26,772 bases of DNA from an uncultured Bacteroidales bacterium (GCA_949123685.1 CASBHZ010000040.1:1-26772); one strand, 5' to 3'; shown: positions 1 through 8,910, numbered from the stretch's first letter. A program made the numbers and translations. The notes: generated by a model not told the origin, from the sequence alone.

Positions 1-50
1 TACGAGCTACTATCGCGTGACTGGAGTTCAGACGTGTGCTCTTCCGATCT
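1..50. other. Illumina adapter left on contig end
   Basis: Not genomic. Bases 17-50 match the reverse complement of the TruSeq read-1 adapter; the inner edge at 38-50 reads GCTCTTCCGATCT. Bases 9-16 would be the i7 index (GCGATAGT on the opposite strand), and bases 1-8 match the following constant adapter part with one mismatch. Genomic sequence starts at base 51. Confidence 0.97.
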
Positions 51-930
51 TCATCTGTTCCCACTCGGATGTGGAATGATACATTCTGAGGTCGTACAGT
101 ATATTCTGGTCATAACCGAGATATTTTTTCAGACCTGAAGCAATATTCATGGCAAGGGCGCCCGAAGATTCGGTATTGTAATTCATTTTCACGGCATATC
201 CGCAAGCTTTCATCAGATATGCGACAGCATCGGCTTCAGTTTCTGTATATTGTCCGGGCACATAAGTGTCTGACATGTTTTCCCAATCAAACTTGCGAAG
301 GGCAAAATTCATGGAAAGCCTTTTTGAAATGTCCTCACACTCATAGCTGATGGATCCGGTTCCCACTTCAGGATAGTTCCAATATTTCAATACCTGTGCC
401 ATAGCCGTTGCCACGCAACCTGTGTATGTGCGGTTTGTTCCCACCATAGGACATTGGTTGTAGTATGGCTCTACCTGGTCCCATTTTGTCTTTATCATGG
501 GAGCTATCGCCGTCATGGTTGATCTGCGGTCTATATTTATTTTTGGTGTTTCTGCAGATATTCCATGCTCATTAGCGTATTCAATCTGTCTGGCATATTC
601 GCTTAGCCACCATTCGAGTTGCGGGGGAAGGTTGCCTTCAACTGCATGTCCGTTGTCGGCATATCCGAGTAGCGGATAGGCAATGTCATCTGCTGAAAGC
701 ACCAGGTATCCTTCATTTTCTCCCTGATTGAAAATGTAGACTGCCGGATTCCCCTTTTCTGTAAGGGTTGTATGGGCAAGTTCCCGGGCTTTGCCGGAAC
801 GCGCCGGTATCGCCATCTTGGGTTTTGCGCTCTTCAGTCGCGAAAGAGCTTCGTCGGGTGTGATAGGTTTTGCGTAGGCAGTAGCCATAAGTGTTACTGC
901 TGCGAGTCCTGAAAGTATTTGTCTTAACAT
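51..930 (-). CDS. C10 family peptidase (streptopain/interpain-like), C-terminus missing
   Basis: A secreted cysteine protease precursor of the SpeB/interpain A family. The start is placed at the ATG ending at 930 because a signal peptide follows at once (MLRQILSGLAAVTLMATAYA); an upstream in-frame ATG ending at 981 lies inside the hairpin region and is less likely. Residues from about 21 to 125 resemble the Spi-type inhibitory propeptide. The catalytic cysteine sits in TGCVATAMAQVLKYW (Cys172 from the chosen start). The catalytic histidine would lie further on and is absent, because the contig ends. The reading frame continues into adapter and picks up the false tail IGRAHV before a stop at 28-30; only about 293 codons are genomic. 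It lies downstream of, and on the same strand as, the 981-aa secreted protein but beyond two hairpins. It probably acts outside the cell or at its surface; substrate unknown. Confidence 0.88.
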
Positions 931-947
931 ATTTATTTGGTTTAACA

Positions 948-963
948 GCACTTTGATAAGTGC
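948..963. repeat. Small perfect inverted repeat beside a larger hairpin
   Basis: GCACTT-TGAT-AAGTGC, 6-bp arms with a 4-nt loop. It abuts, and shares base 963 with, the larger stem-loop at 963-994. On the minus-strand transcript it comes directly after that hairpin and 18 nt before the start codon of the C10 peptidase. It may be a second part of a terminator or a leader structure for the peptidase mRNA. Confidence 0.6.
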
Positions 964-994
964 GGGACTATCGGCAATCAAGCCGACAGTCCCG
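963..994 (-). terminator. Probable terminator hairpin after the 981-aa secreted protein
   Basis: Arms CGGGACT (963-969) and AGTCCCG (988-994) pair perfectly, then one A/C mismatch, then TCGGC (971-975) with GCCGA (982-986) around a 6-nt loop. It begins 14 nt after the stop codon at 1009 on the minus strand. No clean U-run follows, so termination is inferred from strength and position; attenuation is an alternative. Confidence 0.6.
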
Positions 995-1008
995 AATATT
1001 ATGTGAAT

Positions 1009-3954
1009 TTAACGGATTGAAATCTTTTTACCGTTTATTATATAGATTCCTTTGGGCAGAGCCTTCACGTGGTCATATGATCCATTGGTGAAAATTACTT
1101 TACCGTCAAGAGACACAACGCTATATTTGCCGTCTTTGTCAGCTGTTATGCCGTCTACCCCTGAACCTTTTTGGAGATTTGCAACGAAAGTACAGGTTTT
1201 TGAAGGATGTGCGTTGTCAATGTAGAACGCGCCATAGTAAAACACAAGTCTGTATTGTGTCTCAACTGTTGGGGCGGGATTGAATGTAAGCTTGAAAGAG
1301 GGGTGGGGTGCATCCTTTATGACTTCTACTTCCGGTGCCGTTGCTCCGTATGCCACATAGTCATTGCTGCGCAGGTTTATATCGAACCTGTTGTTAAGTT
1401 CTGCAGTCTTGGCTTCAGGGAATTCGATGATAATCTCTGAAAGCGACTCCACGTTTACGATCTTGCTTTCATCTTTGCTTTCTTCCTCTGTGGTGAGTCC
1501 GGGAGTGAACTTGAATGTGTAATCCCTCGGCTTGACAATATTCCATGTGTGGCTTATTGCCCCGAGAGGCTCACCGGATATGTATATTACGTTTTCAGGA
1601 ATCTCTATTGTGATTTTACCGGTGAGATCCTTGTTCATGAATTGTTTTGTCACCATATTGAAGATTAGGGCATTGTCTGAATTCTTCTCTGTCCAGTATC
1701 CTTCAACACCATCTTTGTCGGCATCAGCTTCCTTAATTCTTTCAAGTGGAGTATCATTGAATTTCACGACTATTTTGTTATAATCACTTATAGAAAGGGT
1801 TTCGTCACCGTTAAATTTGATGTTGGCGAATATTCCATAGCCGTTGTTTACTATATCTCCCGACGGACTTGGCTGCCATGATTTGTCGATTTCTTTTAAT
1901 CTCTTAAGCTTCCATGTCTGTGAGATTACAGGTGATTTCTGATTGCCGTCAAGAACAAACGACCCTTCGTCGATCGACAGGTTGATTTTTCCGCCCATGC
2001 TTGCATCCATCTTGGAAAGATCAGTAAATTTGATGATGAATGTCGGGTGGGGGGCGTCTTCAACTTTTGTAATGGTGTAATCTCCATAATATACAACAGA
2101 TGCTACGGCAAGATGTGGATTCACGTCCTCCCTCATTATGGGCTTGTCATTGTCATCATAATCTTTCACTGTTTTCGGTTCTGCGGTTTTTGCATTCAGG
2201 AACTCGATCTTAAACTCTTCGAAATCAGAGATGAGATATTCTTTGTCAATGCTCATGTCGGGAGACACTTGTGTCTCATATTCTTTAGTTTCTGCTATCT
2301 CACCGAATGAGCAAGTGTATTCGATTGCAGGGAAAGGATTGCTTCCGTCCACAGTAAACATGCCGCGATCTATCTCGATGGTCAGTTTGCCGGGCTTTTC
2401 AAAAATCTTGTTGTTGATGCGTATGATTGCCTCCGGCTCTTCCCAATTGTCAGCAAGTGACCATCCGATGTTTGCTTCGTCAGTTCCGTTTGCATTCTGT
2501 ACGGCTTTAACATTTTCATTGTCATACGTAACAATGATAGACTTTATCTCTGTGCCGTATTGTGGATCATGTTTGGGATCTTCCCATTCGTCATAAGAAA
2601 CTGTTTGAGCATCGTTGAGTCTGATTGTGATCTGCGTATAGTTCTGTTCTGGGTTAGGAAGGTCTGCTTTGCCATTGTTCTCGGGAGTCGCAGTCCATGT
2701 ATATTCCTTGACTAATGAAGGGTTAACTTTGAAAGTGAGTGTGATTTCATCGTTATATTCCTCGTCTCCCCTTATGGCACCGGCTCCGATTGTAAGGTCG
2801 TATGTTCCAGCCTCGGTTATAGTTGCATCTTCCCCGTTTTTGTAGAAAGAAACCTTGGCTGTGTGCATGTTGCCGTATTCCCAATCATATGTCAATTCAC
2901 CGGTATATCCGGATTCTTTGCCATCTTTTTTGAGGGTTATTTTAGCATCGTCTGCCATATATATACCCTTTACGTCATAGAAGTCGATGCTTACATGATC
3001 AAAGGATTTGATTTCCTTCGGCGCTTGTTCAGGGGTTACGACATTATAGTTCTGCATCGGAGTTTTTACAGAGGGGTCGACTGTAAATTTAGCAGTAATT
3101 ACCCCGCTTTCTATAGCATCGGCAGGTTTTGATGTATTGTCAGGAGCTATCCAGAAGAAGCCCGCAGGAACAGTCATGGTGTATTCTCCTGCTTCAGTAG
3201 CTTGGGGGAATGTCACTGAGTATGGCAAGGTTCCTTCTACGTATGCGGATTCGTCATATGCCACACCTGTAGCTTTTATTGCATCGGTAGTGCCATCTTT
3301 TGTCAAGGTTATTGACTCGGCTTTGCTTTCATCGCAGAATATCTGGTCGGCACCAATAAGCTCCACGTCAAACAGGATGCTTACTTTTTCAAGATATTTT
3401 ACGGATCCGTTAGCTTCCGGATTGAACTTTATTACCTTGATTTCCTTTTTTACTTCCTGACCGAAAGAATAGGTATAATGGAAAGCGGGGGAGGTGTCTC
3501 CGTCCATTGTGTCGAATGCACCGGGTTGCATGTCGATCACGAGTTCTCCCGGAGTTGTGAATACCTGATGGTTAATGCGGATGATCACTCCATCATAATC
3601 AGGGGTAGTTCCGATTGACCATCCTTTGTTATCGGGATCTTCATCGTCGGAAGTTGCATATATTGAATACGGCACTGTCTCTCCTGCGTATGTTACCGTA
3701 ACTTTTTCTTTATATGTTTGATCAACTTCTAAGCCGTCGAGTCTGAAAGATACTGCCTGGAAAGGGGTGGAGGATGAGTTCGGCAGACGTGAGGTCGAGC
3801 CTCCGGAAGCCGGCATAATCGTCCATTCAGATTGTTCAGCCAATGAAGCCCTTGTCACTTTCTGCGGAGCTGCTTCACTTACTGCGTATGCAGTTATTCC
3901 TCCGGAAAGCATTGCTCCTGCCGCCAATAGCGAATAAAGTAGGTTCTTTTTCAT
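1009..3954 (-). CDS. Large secreted modular protein with C-terminal sorting-type tail
   Basis: Predicted 981-aa exported protein with no recognised enzyme motif. The start is the ATG ending at 3954, giving MKKNLLYSLLAAGAMLSGG plus ITAYA as signal peptide; the longer frame from 4002 adds 16 residues that do not look like a signal. The body has seven beta-rich modules of about 110-135 residues in the order A-B-B-A-B-A-B. A modules (about 42-169, 420-554, 693-807) open with a W-x3-P pattern and hold 'GWS...IIRIN...PG.L.I....G.F' with 'Y..SFG' near the end in the first two. B modules (about 175-295, 302-412, 560-684, 814-926) hold 'V/F..I.I.F..' and, in the last two, 'DAPHP.F...F'. The tail (about 934-981) ends ALPKGIYIINGKKISIR, typical of Bacteroidota type IX-like C-terminal domains. 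Likely surface-anchored or released; role unknown (adhesin or binding scaffold is a guess). Confidence 0.85.
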   Translation of the reverse strand: MKKNLLYSLLAAGAMLSGGITAYAVSEAAPQKVTRASLAEQSEWTIMPASGGSTSRLPNSSSTPFQAVSFRLDGLEVDQTYKEKVTVTYAGETVPYSIYATSDDEDPDNKGWSIGTTPDYDGVIIRINHQVFTTPGELVIDMQPGAFDTMDGDTSPAFHYTYSFGQEVKKEIKVIKFNPEANGSVKYLEKVSILFDVELIGADQIFCDESKAESITLTKDGTTDAIKATGVAYDESAYVEGTLPYSVTFPQATEAGEYTMTVPAGFFWIAPDNTSKPADAIESGVITAKFTVDPSVKTPMQNYNVVTPEQAPKEIKSFDHVSIDFYDVKGIYMADDAKITLKKDGKESGYTGELTYDWEYGNMHTAKVSFYKNGEDATITEAGTYDLTIGAGAIRGDEEYNDEITLTFKVNPSLVKEYTWTATPENNGKADLPNPEQNYTQITIRLNDAQTVSYDEWEDPKHDPQYGTEIKSIIVTYDNENVKAVQNANGTDEANIGWSLADNWEEPEAIIRINNKIFEKPGKLTIEIDRGMFTVDGSNPFPAIEYTCSFGEIAETKEYETQVSPDMSIDKEYLISDFEEFKIEFLNAKTAEPKTVKDYDDNDKPIMREDVNPHLAVASVVYYGDYTITKVEDAPHPTFIIKFTDLSKMDASMGGKINLSIDEGSFVLDGNQKSPVISQTWKLKRLKEIDKSWQPSPSGDIVNNGYGIFANIKFNGDETLSISDYNKIVVKFNDTPLERIKEADADKDGVEGYWTEKNSDNALIFNMVTKQFMNKDLTGKITIEIPENVIYISGEPLGAISHTWNIVKPRDYTFKFTPGLTTEEESKDESKIVNVESLSEIIIEFPEAKTAELNNRFDINLRSNDYVAYGATAPEVEVIKDAPHPSFKLTFNPAPTVETQYRLVFYYGAFYIDNAHPSKTCTFVANLQKGSGVDGITADKDGKYSVVSLDGKVIFTNGSYDHVKALPKGIYIINGKKISIR

Positions 3955-3984
3955 AAAACAAGTGTTGATGTTGATTAATTGACA

Positions 3985-4004
3985 AGTTGCTTGCACAAGC
4001 AACT
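3985..4004. repeat. Perfect inverted repeat upstream of the 981-aa protein gene
   Basis: AGTTGCTTG-CA-CAAGCAACT, 9-bp arms around two bases. As RNA it can form a 7-bp stem with a 6-nt loop in the leader of the minus-strand gene that starts at 3954, 30 nt upstream of its ATG. It may be a leader hairpin or a protein-binding dyad. Confidence 0.6.
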
Positions 4005-4010
4005 ATAAAT

Positions 4011-4033
4011 AAGATTATGAAGGGCTTAATCTT
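4011..4033. repeat. Inverted repeat between two secreted-protein genes
   Basis: AAGATTA (4011-4017) and TAATCTT (4027-4033) pair perfectly around a 9-nt loop. The right arm overlaps the next hairpin (4032-4064) by two bases, so both cannot form completely at once. This leaves room for an attenuation-type switch, but nothing else supports one. Confidence 0.5.
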
Positions 4034-4064
4034 CCGGACAGGAAAATATGCCTCCTGTCCGGAA
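4032..4064 (-). terminator. Probable terminator hairpin after the 689-aa secreted protein
   Basis: Perfect 11-bp stem, TTCCGGACAGG (4032-4042) with CCTGTCCGGAA (4054-4064), and an 11-nt loop. It starts 11 nt after the stop of the minus-strand gene that ends at 4076. The following minus-strand bases are only mildly T-rich. Confidence 0.65.
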
Positions 4065-4075
4065 AATGCGTGGGT

Positions 4076-6145
4076 CTATTTTTTGATTATTTTCTTTCCG
4101 TTGCGGATGTAGATGCCGGCTGGAAGGCGATCGAAATCGAGTTTCATCTCTATGCCCTGGAGGTTATATACCTTTGATTCGGGATCAGTCTCCGTTGTCT
4201 CAATTTCCTCAACGGCGGAGGTGTCGGTGAAAACGACTTTGTGACTGCGTTTTTCTGCCCAGAACTCGCAAAGTCCGTCGGCATTGGGCTCGACCGGATT
4301 GCCGTCGACTACAACTAAAGTTCCGGCTGCCGGTTTCATGCTGACGAGAGTCTTGCCGATAACCTTAAGCGCTTTTGTCGGGTCTTCATGCCTGAAGATC
4401 TTGTCATATGTAATGTCGGCAGTGTTGGAACCTGTTGTTTCGAAATTTACCGTCAGTTCTGAAACGGGATTCTTGACTTCCATCGAACCTCCTACATTTA
4501 TCGCCTCTCTTGAGAAGACTTTGACTATTGCAGGATCCATGTCTGCAGTGAGTTTGAAACCGAATGTGCCATCGTCGGCTGCTTTAAGTTTGGTGCCGTT
4601 TACGACGATCTCAATCAATTTATTTTGTGCCCCTCCTACTTTGCCTGCGGATATAGACTTGTGATAATCCGGGTCAAATGATGAAATTGTATATCCTACG
4701 GGTAAATAATTCTCCGAGCCAAGACCGGGGAATGAAAGTCTTTCCGAGACGGCTTCGTTCTCGGCGAAGCATTTCGCTTCCTTCTCCGCTCCGTCAAAGA
4801 AAAATACAAGAGTGTTGTCGGTATTGACAGCTTTGGCGGCAAGGTATAAAGGGGTCTGGTCTGCCATCACTCCCGGTGAAGGCCATGTTGATGCATTGTC
4901 GCTTGAATTGCACAGGACAGCTTCATTGATCCAATATCCGGGTTTTGAACTCCAGAAAAATTGAGGCCGTTTCCCTGAAACACTGAATACATATTTTTTG
5001 GCTTCGCCCGCTTTTATTACTAAATTACCGGCATTAGGAAATGATACATTTGAAGTCAGTTCTTCACCTTCTCCAAGATCAATCACTTCGTCTTCATTGA
5101 ACGGTCCTTTTCTGATTATTATTCCTTCCGGATTCTTGAGATAAAGAGTCACAGGCACATCCGGATAGATTTTGGCAGTAGCTGTAAATTCGATTTGCGA
5201 GTCCTGTGACACTGTAAGGCTGAATCCGCTGGCGGAGAAGTTTTCTGCCGGAGTTCCGTTTACCTTGATTGCACTTACCGTATAATCTTCATTGAAATTG
5301 AACTGTAGCACATCTCCTTCATCAACACTGAGTCTGTTGTTTAGCGCGGCAAGCTCATCAGATTTAACGAACTTCCCGGTAGCTCTGTTGTATATGTCCT
5401 GTAGACAATTCTCGTTGTTGGTGAACTTTATGGAAACATCGTAAGCTGTTGGATCTTGTTCGAAAACCTGAACAATAACATTGTCTCCGTTTTTTACAGG
5501 AATTTCGTAACCGCCCCAAATCAAGTCCTGGCTTTCTCCATTTAGGGTTACTTTGAATATTTTCGTGGATCCGAGAGGAGAAAGGTTGAGGTATTTGTCA
5601 TGGTCTGTGATCTTTATTTCTTGTTCACCCTTATGGAAACCGATTGCGGAGAATGTTGAAAAGACCTCTTCGCTTCCTCCGGATTTGTCGTTCTTGAACC
5701 AGGCTTTGAATTTATCGGCGCCATTCTTGACGTTCAGTGTGAAACTGCCGGCATCAGAAAGTTTCTTGGTGGTAATGGTATATACCGCGCCGTTAAGGAG
5801 TGAGCGTGTTGAAATATCGCAGAATTGTCCGTATTTTTCGTTTCCGCCAAGCTTCTTGTCACGGTCTATCTCTTGCTTAGTGTCAGCTTTTATATACTTT
5901 TCGTGTACGTTGAGGATTATATATCCGGGTGCGGGTTTTACGTAATATGAGTCCGGTTCTGTGCCTGTCCAGGAGGTCTTGTCCGCACCTATCGTCAATG
6001 ATGGAGATGATACACCTCCCTGAATGATCTGCACGGCTCCCGGATTGTCCCAGTTGACTGTGAAGGAAAAATCTGCAGCTTTTGTTGAGAAAGACAACGC
6101 TGAAAGCAGCAGCATACCCACGATGAATAGTCGAGATTGTTTCAT
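4076..6145 (-). CDS. Secreted protein with C-terminal sorting-type tail, function unknown
   Basis: Predicted 689 aa. The N-terminus MKQSRLFIVGMLLLSALSFS followed by TKA-A is a clear signal peptide, which fixes the start at 6145. The body is rich in beta-strand-like segments, with spans resembling the carbohydrate- or protein-binding folds of Bacteroidales surface proteins (for example 'VTLNGESQDLIWGGYEIPV' near residue 200, and repeated short 'V.VNG' motifs such as IKVNGTPAENF and IVVNGTKL). I see no catalytic motif. The C-terminus, after a short linker, reads VYNLQGIEMKLDFDRLPAGI and ends with IRNGKKIIKK, the same class of tail as the neighbouring 981-aa protein. It sits between two hairpins and so is probably its own transcript unit. 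The family could not be named; an extracellular binding or structural protein is the most that can be said. Confidence 0.82.
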   Translation of the reverse strand: MKQSRLFIVGMLLLSALSFSTKAADFSFTVNWDNPGAVQIIQGGVSSPSLTIGADKTSWTGTEPDSYYVKPAPGYIILNVHEKYIKADTKQEIDRDKKLGGNEKYGQFCDISTRSLLNGAVYTITTKKLSDAGSFTLNVKNGADKFKAWFKNDKSGGSEEVFSTFSAIGFHKGEQEIKITDHDKYLNLSPLGSTKIFKVTLNGESQDLIWGGYEIPVKNGDNVIVQVFEQDPTAYDVSIKFTNNENCLQDIYNRATGKFVKSDELAALNNRLSVDEGDVLQFNFNEDYTVSAIKVNGTPAENFSASGFSLTVSQDSQIEFTATAKIYPDVPVTLYLKNPEGIIIRKGPFNEDEVIDLGEGEELTSNVSFPNAGNLVIKAGEAKKYVFSVSGKRPQFFWSSKPGYWINEAVLCNSSDNASTWPSPGVMADQTPLYLAAKAVNTDNTLVFFFDGAEKEAKCFAENEAVSERLSFPGLGSENYLPVGYTISSFDPDYHKSISAGKVGGAQNKLIEIVVNGTKLKAADDGTFGFKLTADMDPAIVKVFSREAINVGGSMEVKNPVSELTVNFETTGSNTADITYDKIFRHEDPTKALKVIGKTLVSMKPAAGTLVVVDGNPVEPNADGLCEFWAEKRSHKVVFTDTSAVEEIETTETDPESKVYNLQGIEMKLDFDRLPAGIYIRNGKKIIKK

Positions 6146-6174
6146 AAAAAAGGTATTTAAAGATAAAAAGATAG

Positions 6175-6216
6175 CCTTGACCGGAGCTTGCGCTCAGGCT
6201 TAAACTCCGGTCAAGG
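6175..6216 (-). terminator. Terminator hairpin after the 780-aa secreted protein
   Basis: Perfect 12-bp stem, CCTTGACCGGAG (6175-6186) with CTCCGGTCAAGG (6205-6216), 14 nt after the stop codon at 6231 on the minus strand. On that strand the stem is followed by a T-rich run (CTATCTTTTTATCTTT), making this the most convincing terminator of the minus-strand cluster. The 18-nt apical part can form a further small GAGC/GCTC hairpin. Confidence 0.75.
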
Positions 6217-6230
6217 TGTTGTAAGTGTAG

Positions 6231-8573
6231 TTATTGCATTTGAACCTTAAGCGTCTCGCCATTGGCAGTGACGATGTAGATTCCTGCGTCGAGATGTGAG
6301 ATGTTCACGATGCCGTTTCCTTTGGCAACTTTCATTCCTCGGATATCGAAAACCTCAATTGAAGCTCCTTCGCATCTGATTGAAACTCCGTCGAAGGCTA
6401 TAGAACCTTCATTGGTTGCGGAAGATGCGATTTCGTCTACAGAGCTATCTCCGTCTGAAGTAAAGGGCAATGCGTATATGTCCCAGGAATGGATATCTTT
6501 CGGCTTGTCGTATTTAGTGATGAAAAGCAACGGTTGCTCCGGATGGTTGTAAGTCATGACTTTTGCGAGTGCTCCGCGCTCGTCCGGACCATCCGCCAGG
6601 AATATGCGTCCTTTGGGGTAATCAGGATTGCTTGCCTGTCCGACCAATACTTCTTCAACTGCGCCTTCTCCGGCTATGCCTCGCTTCACGAGCATCATGT
6701 ATTCGTTATATTTAGTGTCGTCTTTGTAGAAATAGTCCGGGTTAAGAGTGCTGTTGTCAATATATATCTGTGCGTAAAGTACGCCTGTGCCCATGTTGAT
6801 TTCATCAGTGCGGTCGTAAGAACCGTCCTTGTTTATCCAGATCACGCGCGCTATGTCATTATTGTCTTCGTCCTGAATGGGAAATCGGAGTTCGTTGGCA
6901 TATTTATATGAATCTCCGTCTTTTACACGATCCATGTTGGATGTCAAGCTTTCGGGTTCCGTATCCGGGTCTATTTGATAGAGGTAATTAAGGTTTAAAA
7001 CCTCTTTTAGCGACTTCATGTCAACGAAGTGGAATATATATTCACCCATTGAGTTGGTGCCGATGAACATTTCCTGCGGTTCGAAGCCTTCTATGTCGCT
7101 CATCCGGATGTGGCTTTCGCATTTTTCGAATATGGCGTTTTTTAAGGCACCGTTGTCGTCATATAGGTAATACGAACGGATATAATTGTCATCCTGCCCC
7201 GCAACGTAGTCTTGCTTGGTTATGAAAAATGCAGCTTTGCCGTTGTCTGTGAAGTCTGTGAAATTCACATCGTCGCGATATCTGAAATCACCTGCCGAGA
7301 AATAGGATGCAATGATGGTGTTTCCACCGAAGCTTTCAGATAAATATATAGGTATTTTTGTTGTCTGTGAGAGCTTGAATCCTGTCCCATCTTCATTTTC
7401 TTCGTATATTTCGATTACAAGTTTGTTGTTTTCTCTCATCGACATGTCGTCAATGGGTGAGTGATAAGGATTATAGAATGTATCTTCATAATACTGCTGA
7501 ACGATATATGGTTTACCGTTGTGTGACATTGTCATTATGAAAGGAGTGCTCTGCATGTCTCCCGGGAGGCGGCATAACGGAAACTTTTTTGTCATGATCG
7601 GCTGTATCTCTGTTTCCCCGTCGCGCACGCCACGATATACGATCGCGTCAACTCCGTATGCGCAATATTGTTCCCAGAATCCGGGGATATAAGAGGGTAT
7701 GTCGCTACCTTCGTCTCCTCCGTCAGGGATTTCTATCTCCTCGTCAGGTTCATAATCACTCATGAATGTGAGGTACGTCTTCTCTTTACCGTTGCTGTCT
7801 ACTTCGCTGTATACGTCGCCCAACTGCATCGGAATTTCATAAATGAGCTTGTTGTATGCCTGTGGGTTCCCTTCAAAGTCCTTGTCCTCTACGGTTTCTC
7901 CGCCAAGTTGGTAGACCTTGTTGTAATTGTTGTTTATATAATACGTGGTCTGAACGCTCATTCCCACTATTATCTCTATATTTTCATCTTGATTAAAGAA
8001 ATTGCGTGTTATAATAGGAGTGATTTCGCATTTTGCCACGGCTACTTCCCTATGGTATGGACCGTATAGCTCTATGTCCTGAGGCTTTGTAGTCGCAGGA
8101 TCGCGAGGAGCGTCCTCATATACCTTATATGGCACCTTATCGCGAATTGTCCCCATGAGTTTCATCTGGCTGTCGTAGATCTGAAATTCAAATTCCTGCA
8201 TGATTGGACGGTCATAATCTTCGCTCACATGGATGTAACTATATTTAAATGAGCCGGTATAGAACCAGGTCTCTCCCCAGGGCGTGTCAATATTTTCAAT
8301 CATCTCCTTCGGTCCGATGGAGGCTACGACAGGTTGTGATACATGCACATTTCGCATGTTCCCTTTTTTGCCATCAAGAATCTCGTTCGCACGATTGATC
8401 TGCTGTGTCCGTTCGCTTTCAAAAGGTGTAGCTGCCTTCTTTGCCTTGTAGACGAAATTATCCATGTCAAAATTTACAGGATAATTGCTTCTTGCGCCTG
8501 CGTCGGAAGCGAACACTCCGATACTCAAGACCGGGAGTGTAAGTGAAAGAAATGTTTTTGTAAAAATTCCCAT
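6231..8573 (-). CDS. Secreted protein with Por-type C-terminal tail, function unknown
   Basis: Predicted 780 aa. It starts at the ATG ending at 8573 with signal sequence MGIFTKTFLSLTLPVLSIGV. The long middle part is acidic and aromatic-rich with many 'YY', 'DDN' and 'G.PYIVQQYYEDTF'-like stretches, suggestive of a beta-propeller or other all-beta extracellular fold, but no blade repeat is clear enough to name. The last ~70 residues (from about 710) carry the classical type A secretion tail: SIEVFDIRGMKVAKG, then HLDAGIYIVTANGETLKV. This supports export by a type IX-like route, whose machinery is not in the window. It is the first gene of the minus-strand group and diverges from the pseudouridine synthase gene across a 513-bp gap. 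No enzyme motif was seen. Confidence 0.82.
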   Translation of the reverse strand: MGIFTKTFLSLTLPVLSIGVFASDAGARSNYPVNFDMDNFVYKAKKAATPFESERTQQINRANEILDGKKGNMRNVHVSQPVVASIGPKEMIENIDTPWGETWFYTGSFKYSYIHVSEDYDRPIMQEFEFQIYDSQMKLMGTIRDKVPYKVYEDAPRDPATTKPQDIELYGPYHREVAVAKCEITPIITRNFFNQDENIEIIVGMSVQTTYYINNNYNKVYQLGGETVEDKDFEGNPQAYNKLIYEIPMQLGDVYSEVDSNGKEKTYLTFMSDYEPDEEIEIPDGGDEGSDIPSYIPGFWEQYCAYGVDAIVYRGVRDGETEIQPIMTKKFPLCRLPGDMQSTPFIMTMSHNGKPYIVQQYYEDTFYNPYHSPIDDMSMRENNKLVIEIYEENEDGTGFKLSQTTKIPIYLSESFGGNTIIASYFSAGDFRYRDDVNFTDFTDNGKAAFFITKQDYVAGQDDNYIRSYYLYDDNGALKNAIFEKCESHIRMSDIEGFEPQEMFIGTNSMGEYIFHFVDMKSLKEVLNLNYLYQIDPDTEPESLTSNMDRVKDGDSYKYANELRFPIQDEDNNDIARVIWINKDGSYDRTDEINMGTGVLYAQIYIDNSTLNPDYFYKDDTKYNEYMMLVKRGIAGEGAVEEVLVGQASNPDYPKGRIFLADGPDERGALAKVMTYNHPEQPLLFITKYDKPKDIHSWDIYALPFTSDGDSSVDEIASSATNEGSIAFDGVSIRCEGASIEVFDIRGMKVAKGNGIVNISHLDAGIYIVTANGETLKVQMQ

Positions 8574-8631
8574 AAGTTTTAGTTTATAGTTAGTTATTGG
8601 GTGTCATTGTGAAATTAATATGATAAAGATG

Positions 8632-8652
8632 AATAACACGATGAGTGTTATT
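8632..8652. repeat. Inverted repeat in the leader of the 780-aa protein gene
   Basis: AATAACAC (8632-8639) and GTGTTATT (8645-8652) are perfect 8-bp arms around GATGA. It lies about 60 nt upstream of the leftward start codon at 8573. It may be an mRNA leader hairpin or an operator dyad; the sequence alone does not decide. Confidence 0.55.
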
Positions 8653-8879
8653 GTGACACTTTATTTGTCAGTTTTGCAAATGATTCGTGAAATTTATTTG
8701 CATACTGTCAATGTTTGTTGTCGTGGGTAAAGTTAGTAATAAAAAATCAAAATACCCCCCCGTTTGTTAAATTATGTTAAATATACATCTTTTATGCAAT
8801 GGTTAATGTCTGACATCTGCGCTGCATTTGTCCTTGCACTCCATATTTATTCGAAAATGTTTGAAAATACGCGATTTCT

Positions 8880-8910
8880 TTTGACTTTTGGAGAAAAATG
8901 TCTATATTTG
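8880..8910 (+). promoter_or_regulatory. Bacteroidota sigma-ABfr type promoter
   Basis: TTTG at 8880-8883, exactly 19 nt, then TATATTTG at 8903-8910, matching TTTG-N19-21-TAnnTTTG. Transcription would begin near 8915, giving a leader of about 170 nt before the ATG at 9087. It is the only strong promoter seen before the twelve-gene rightward run. Confidence 0.8.
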
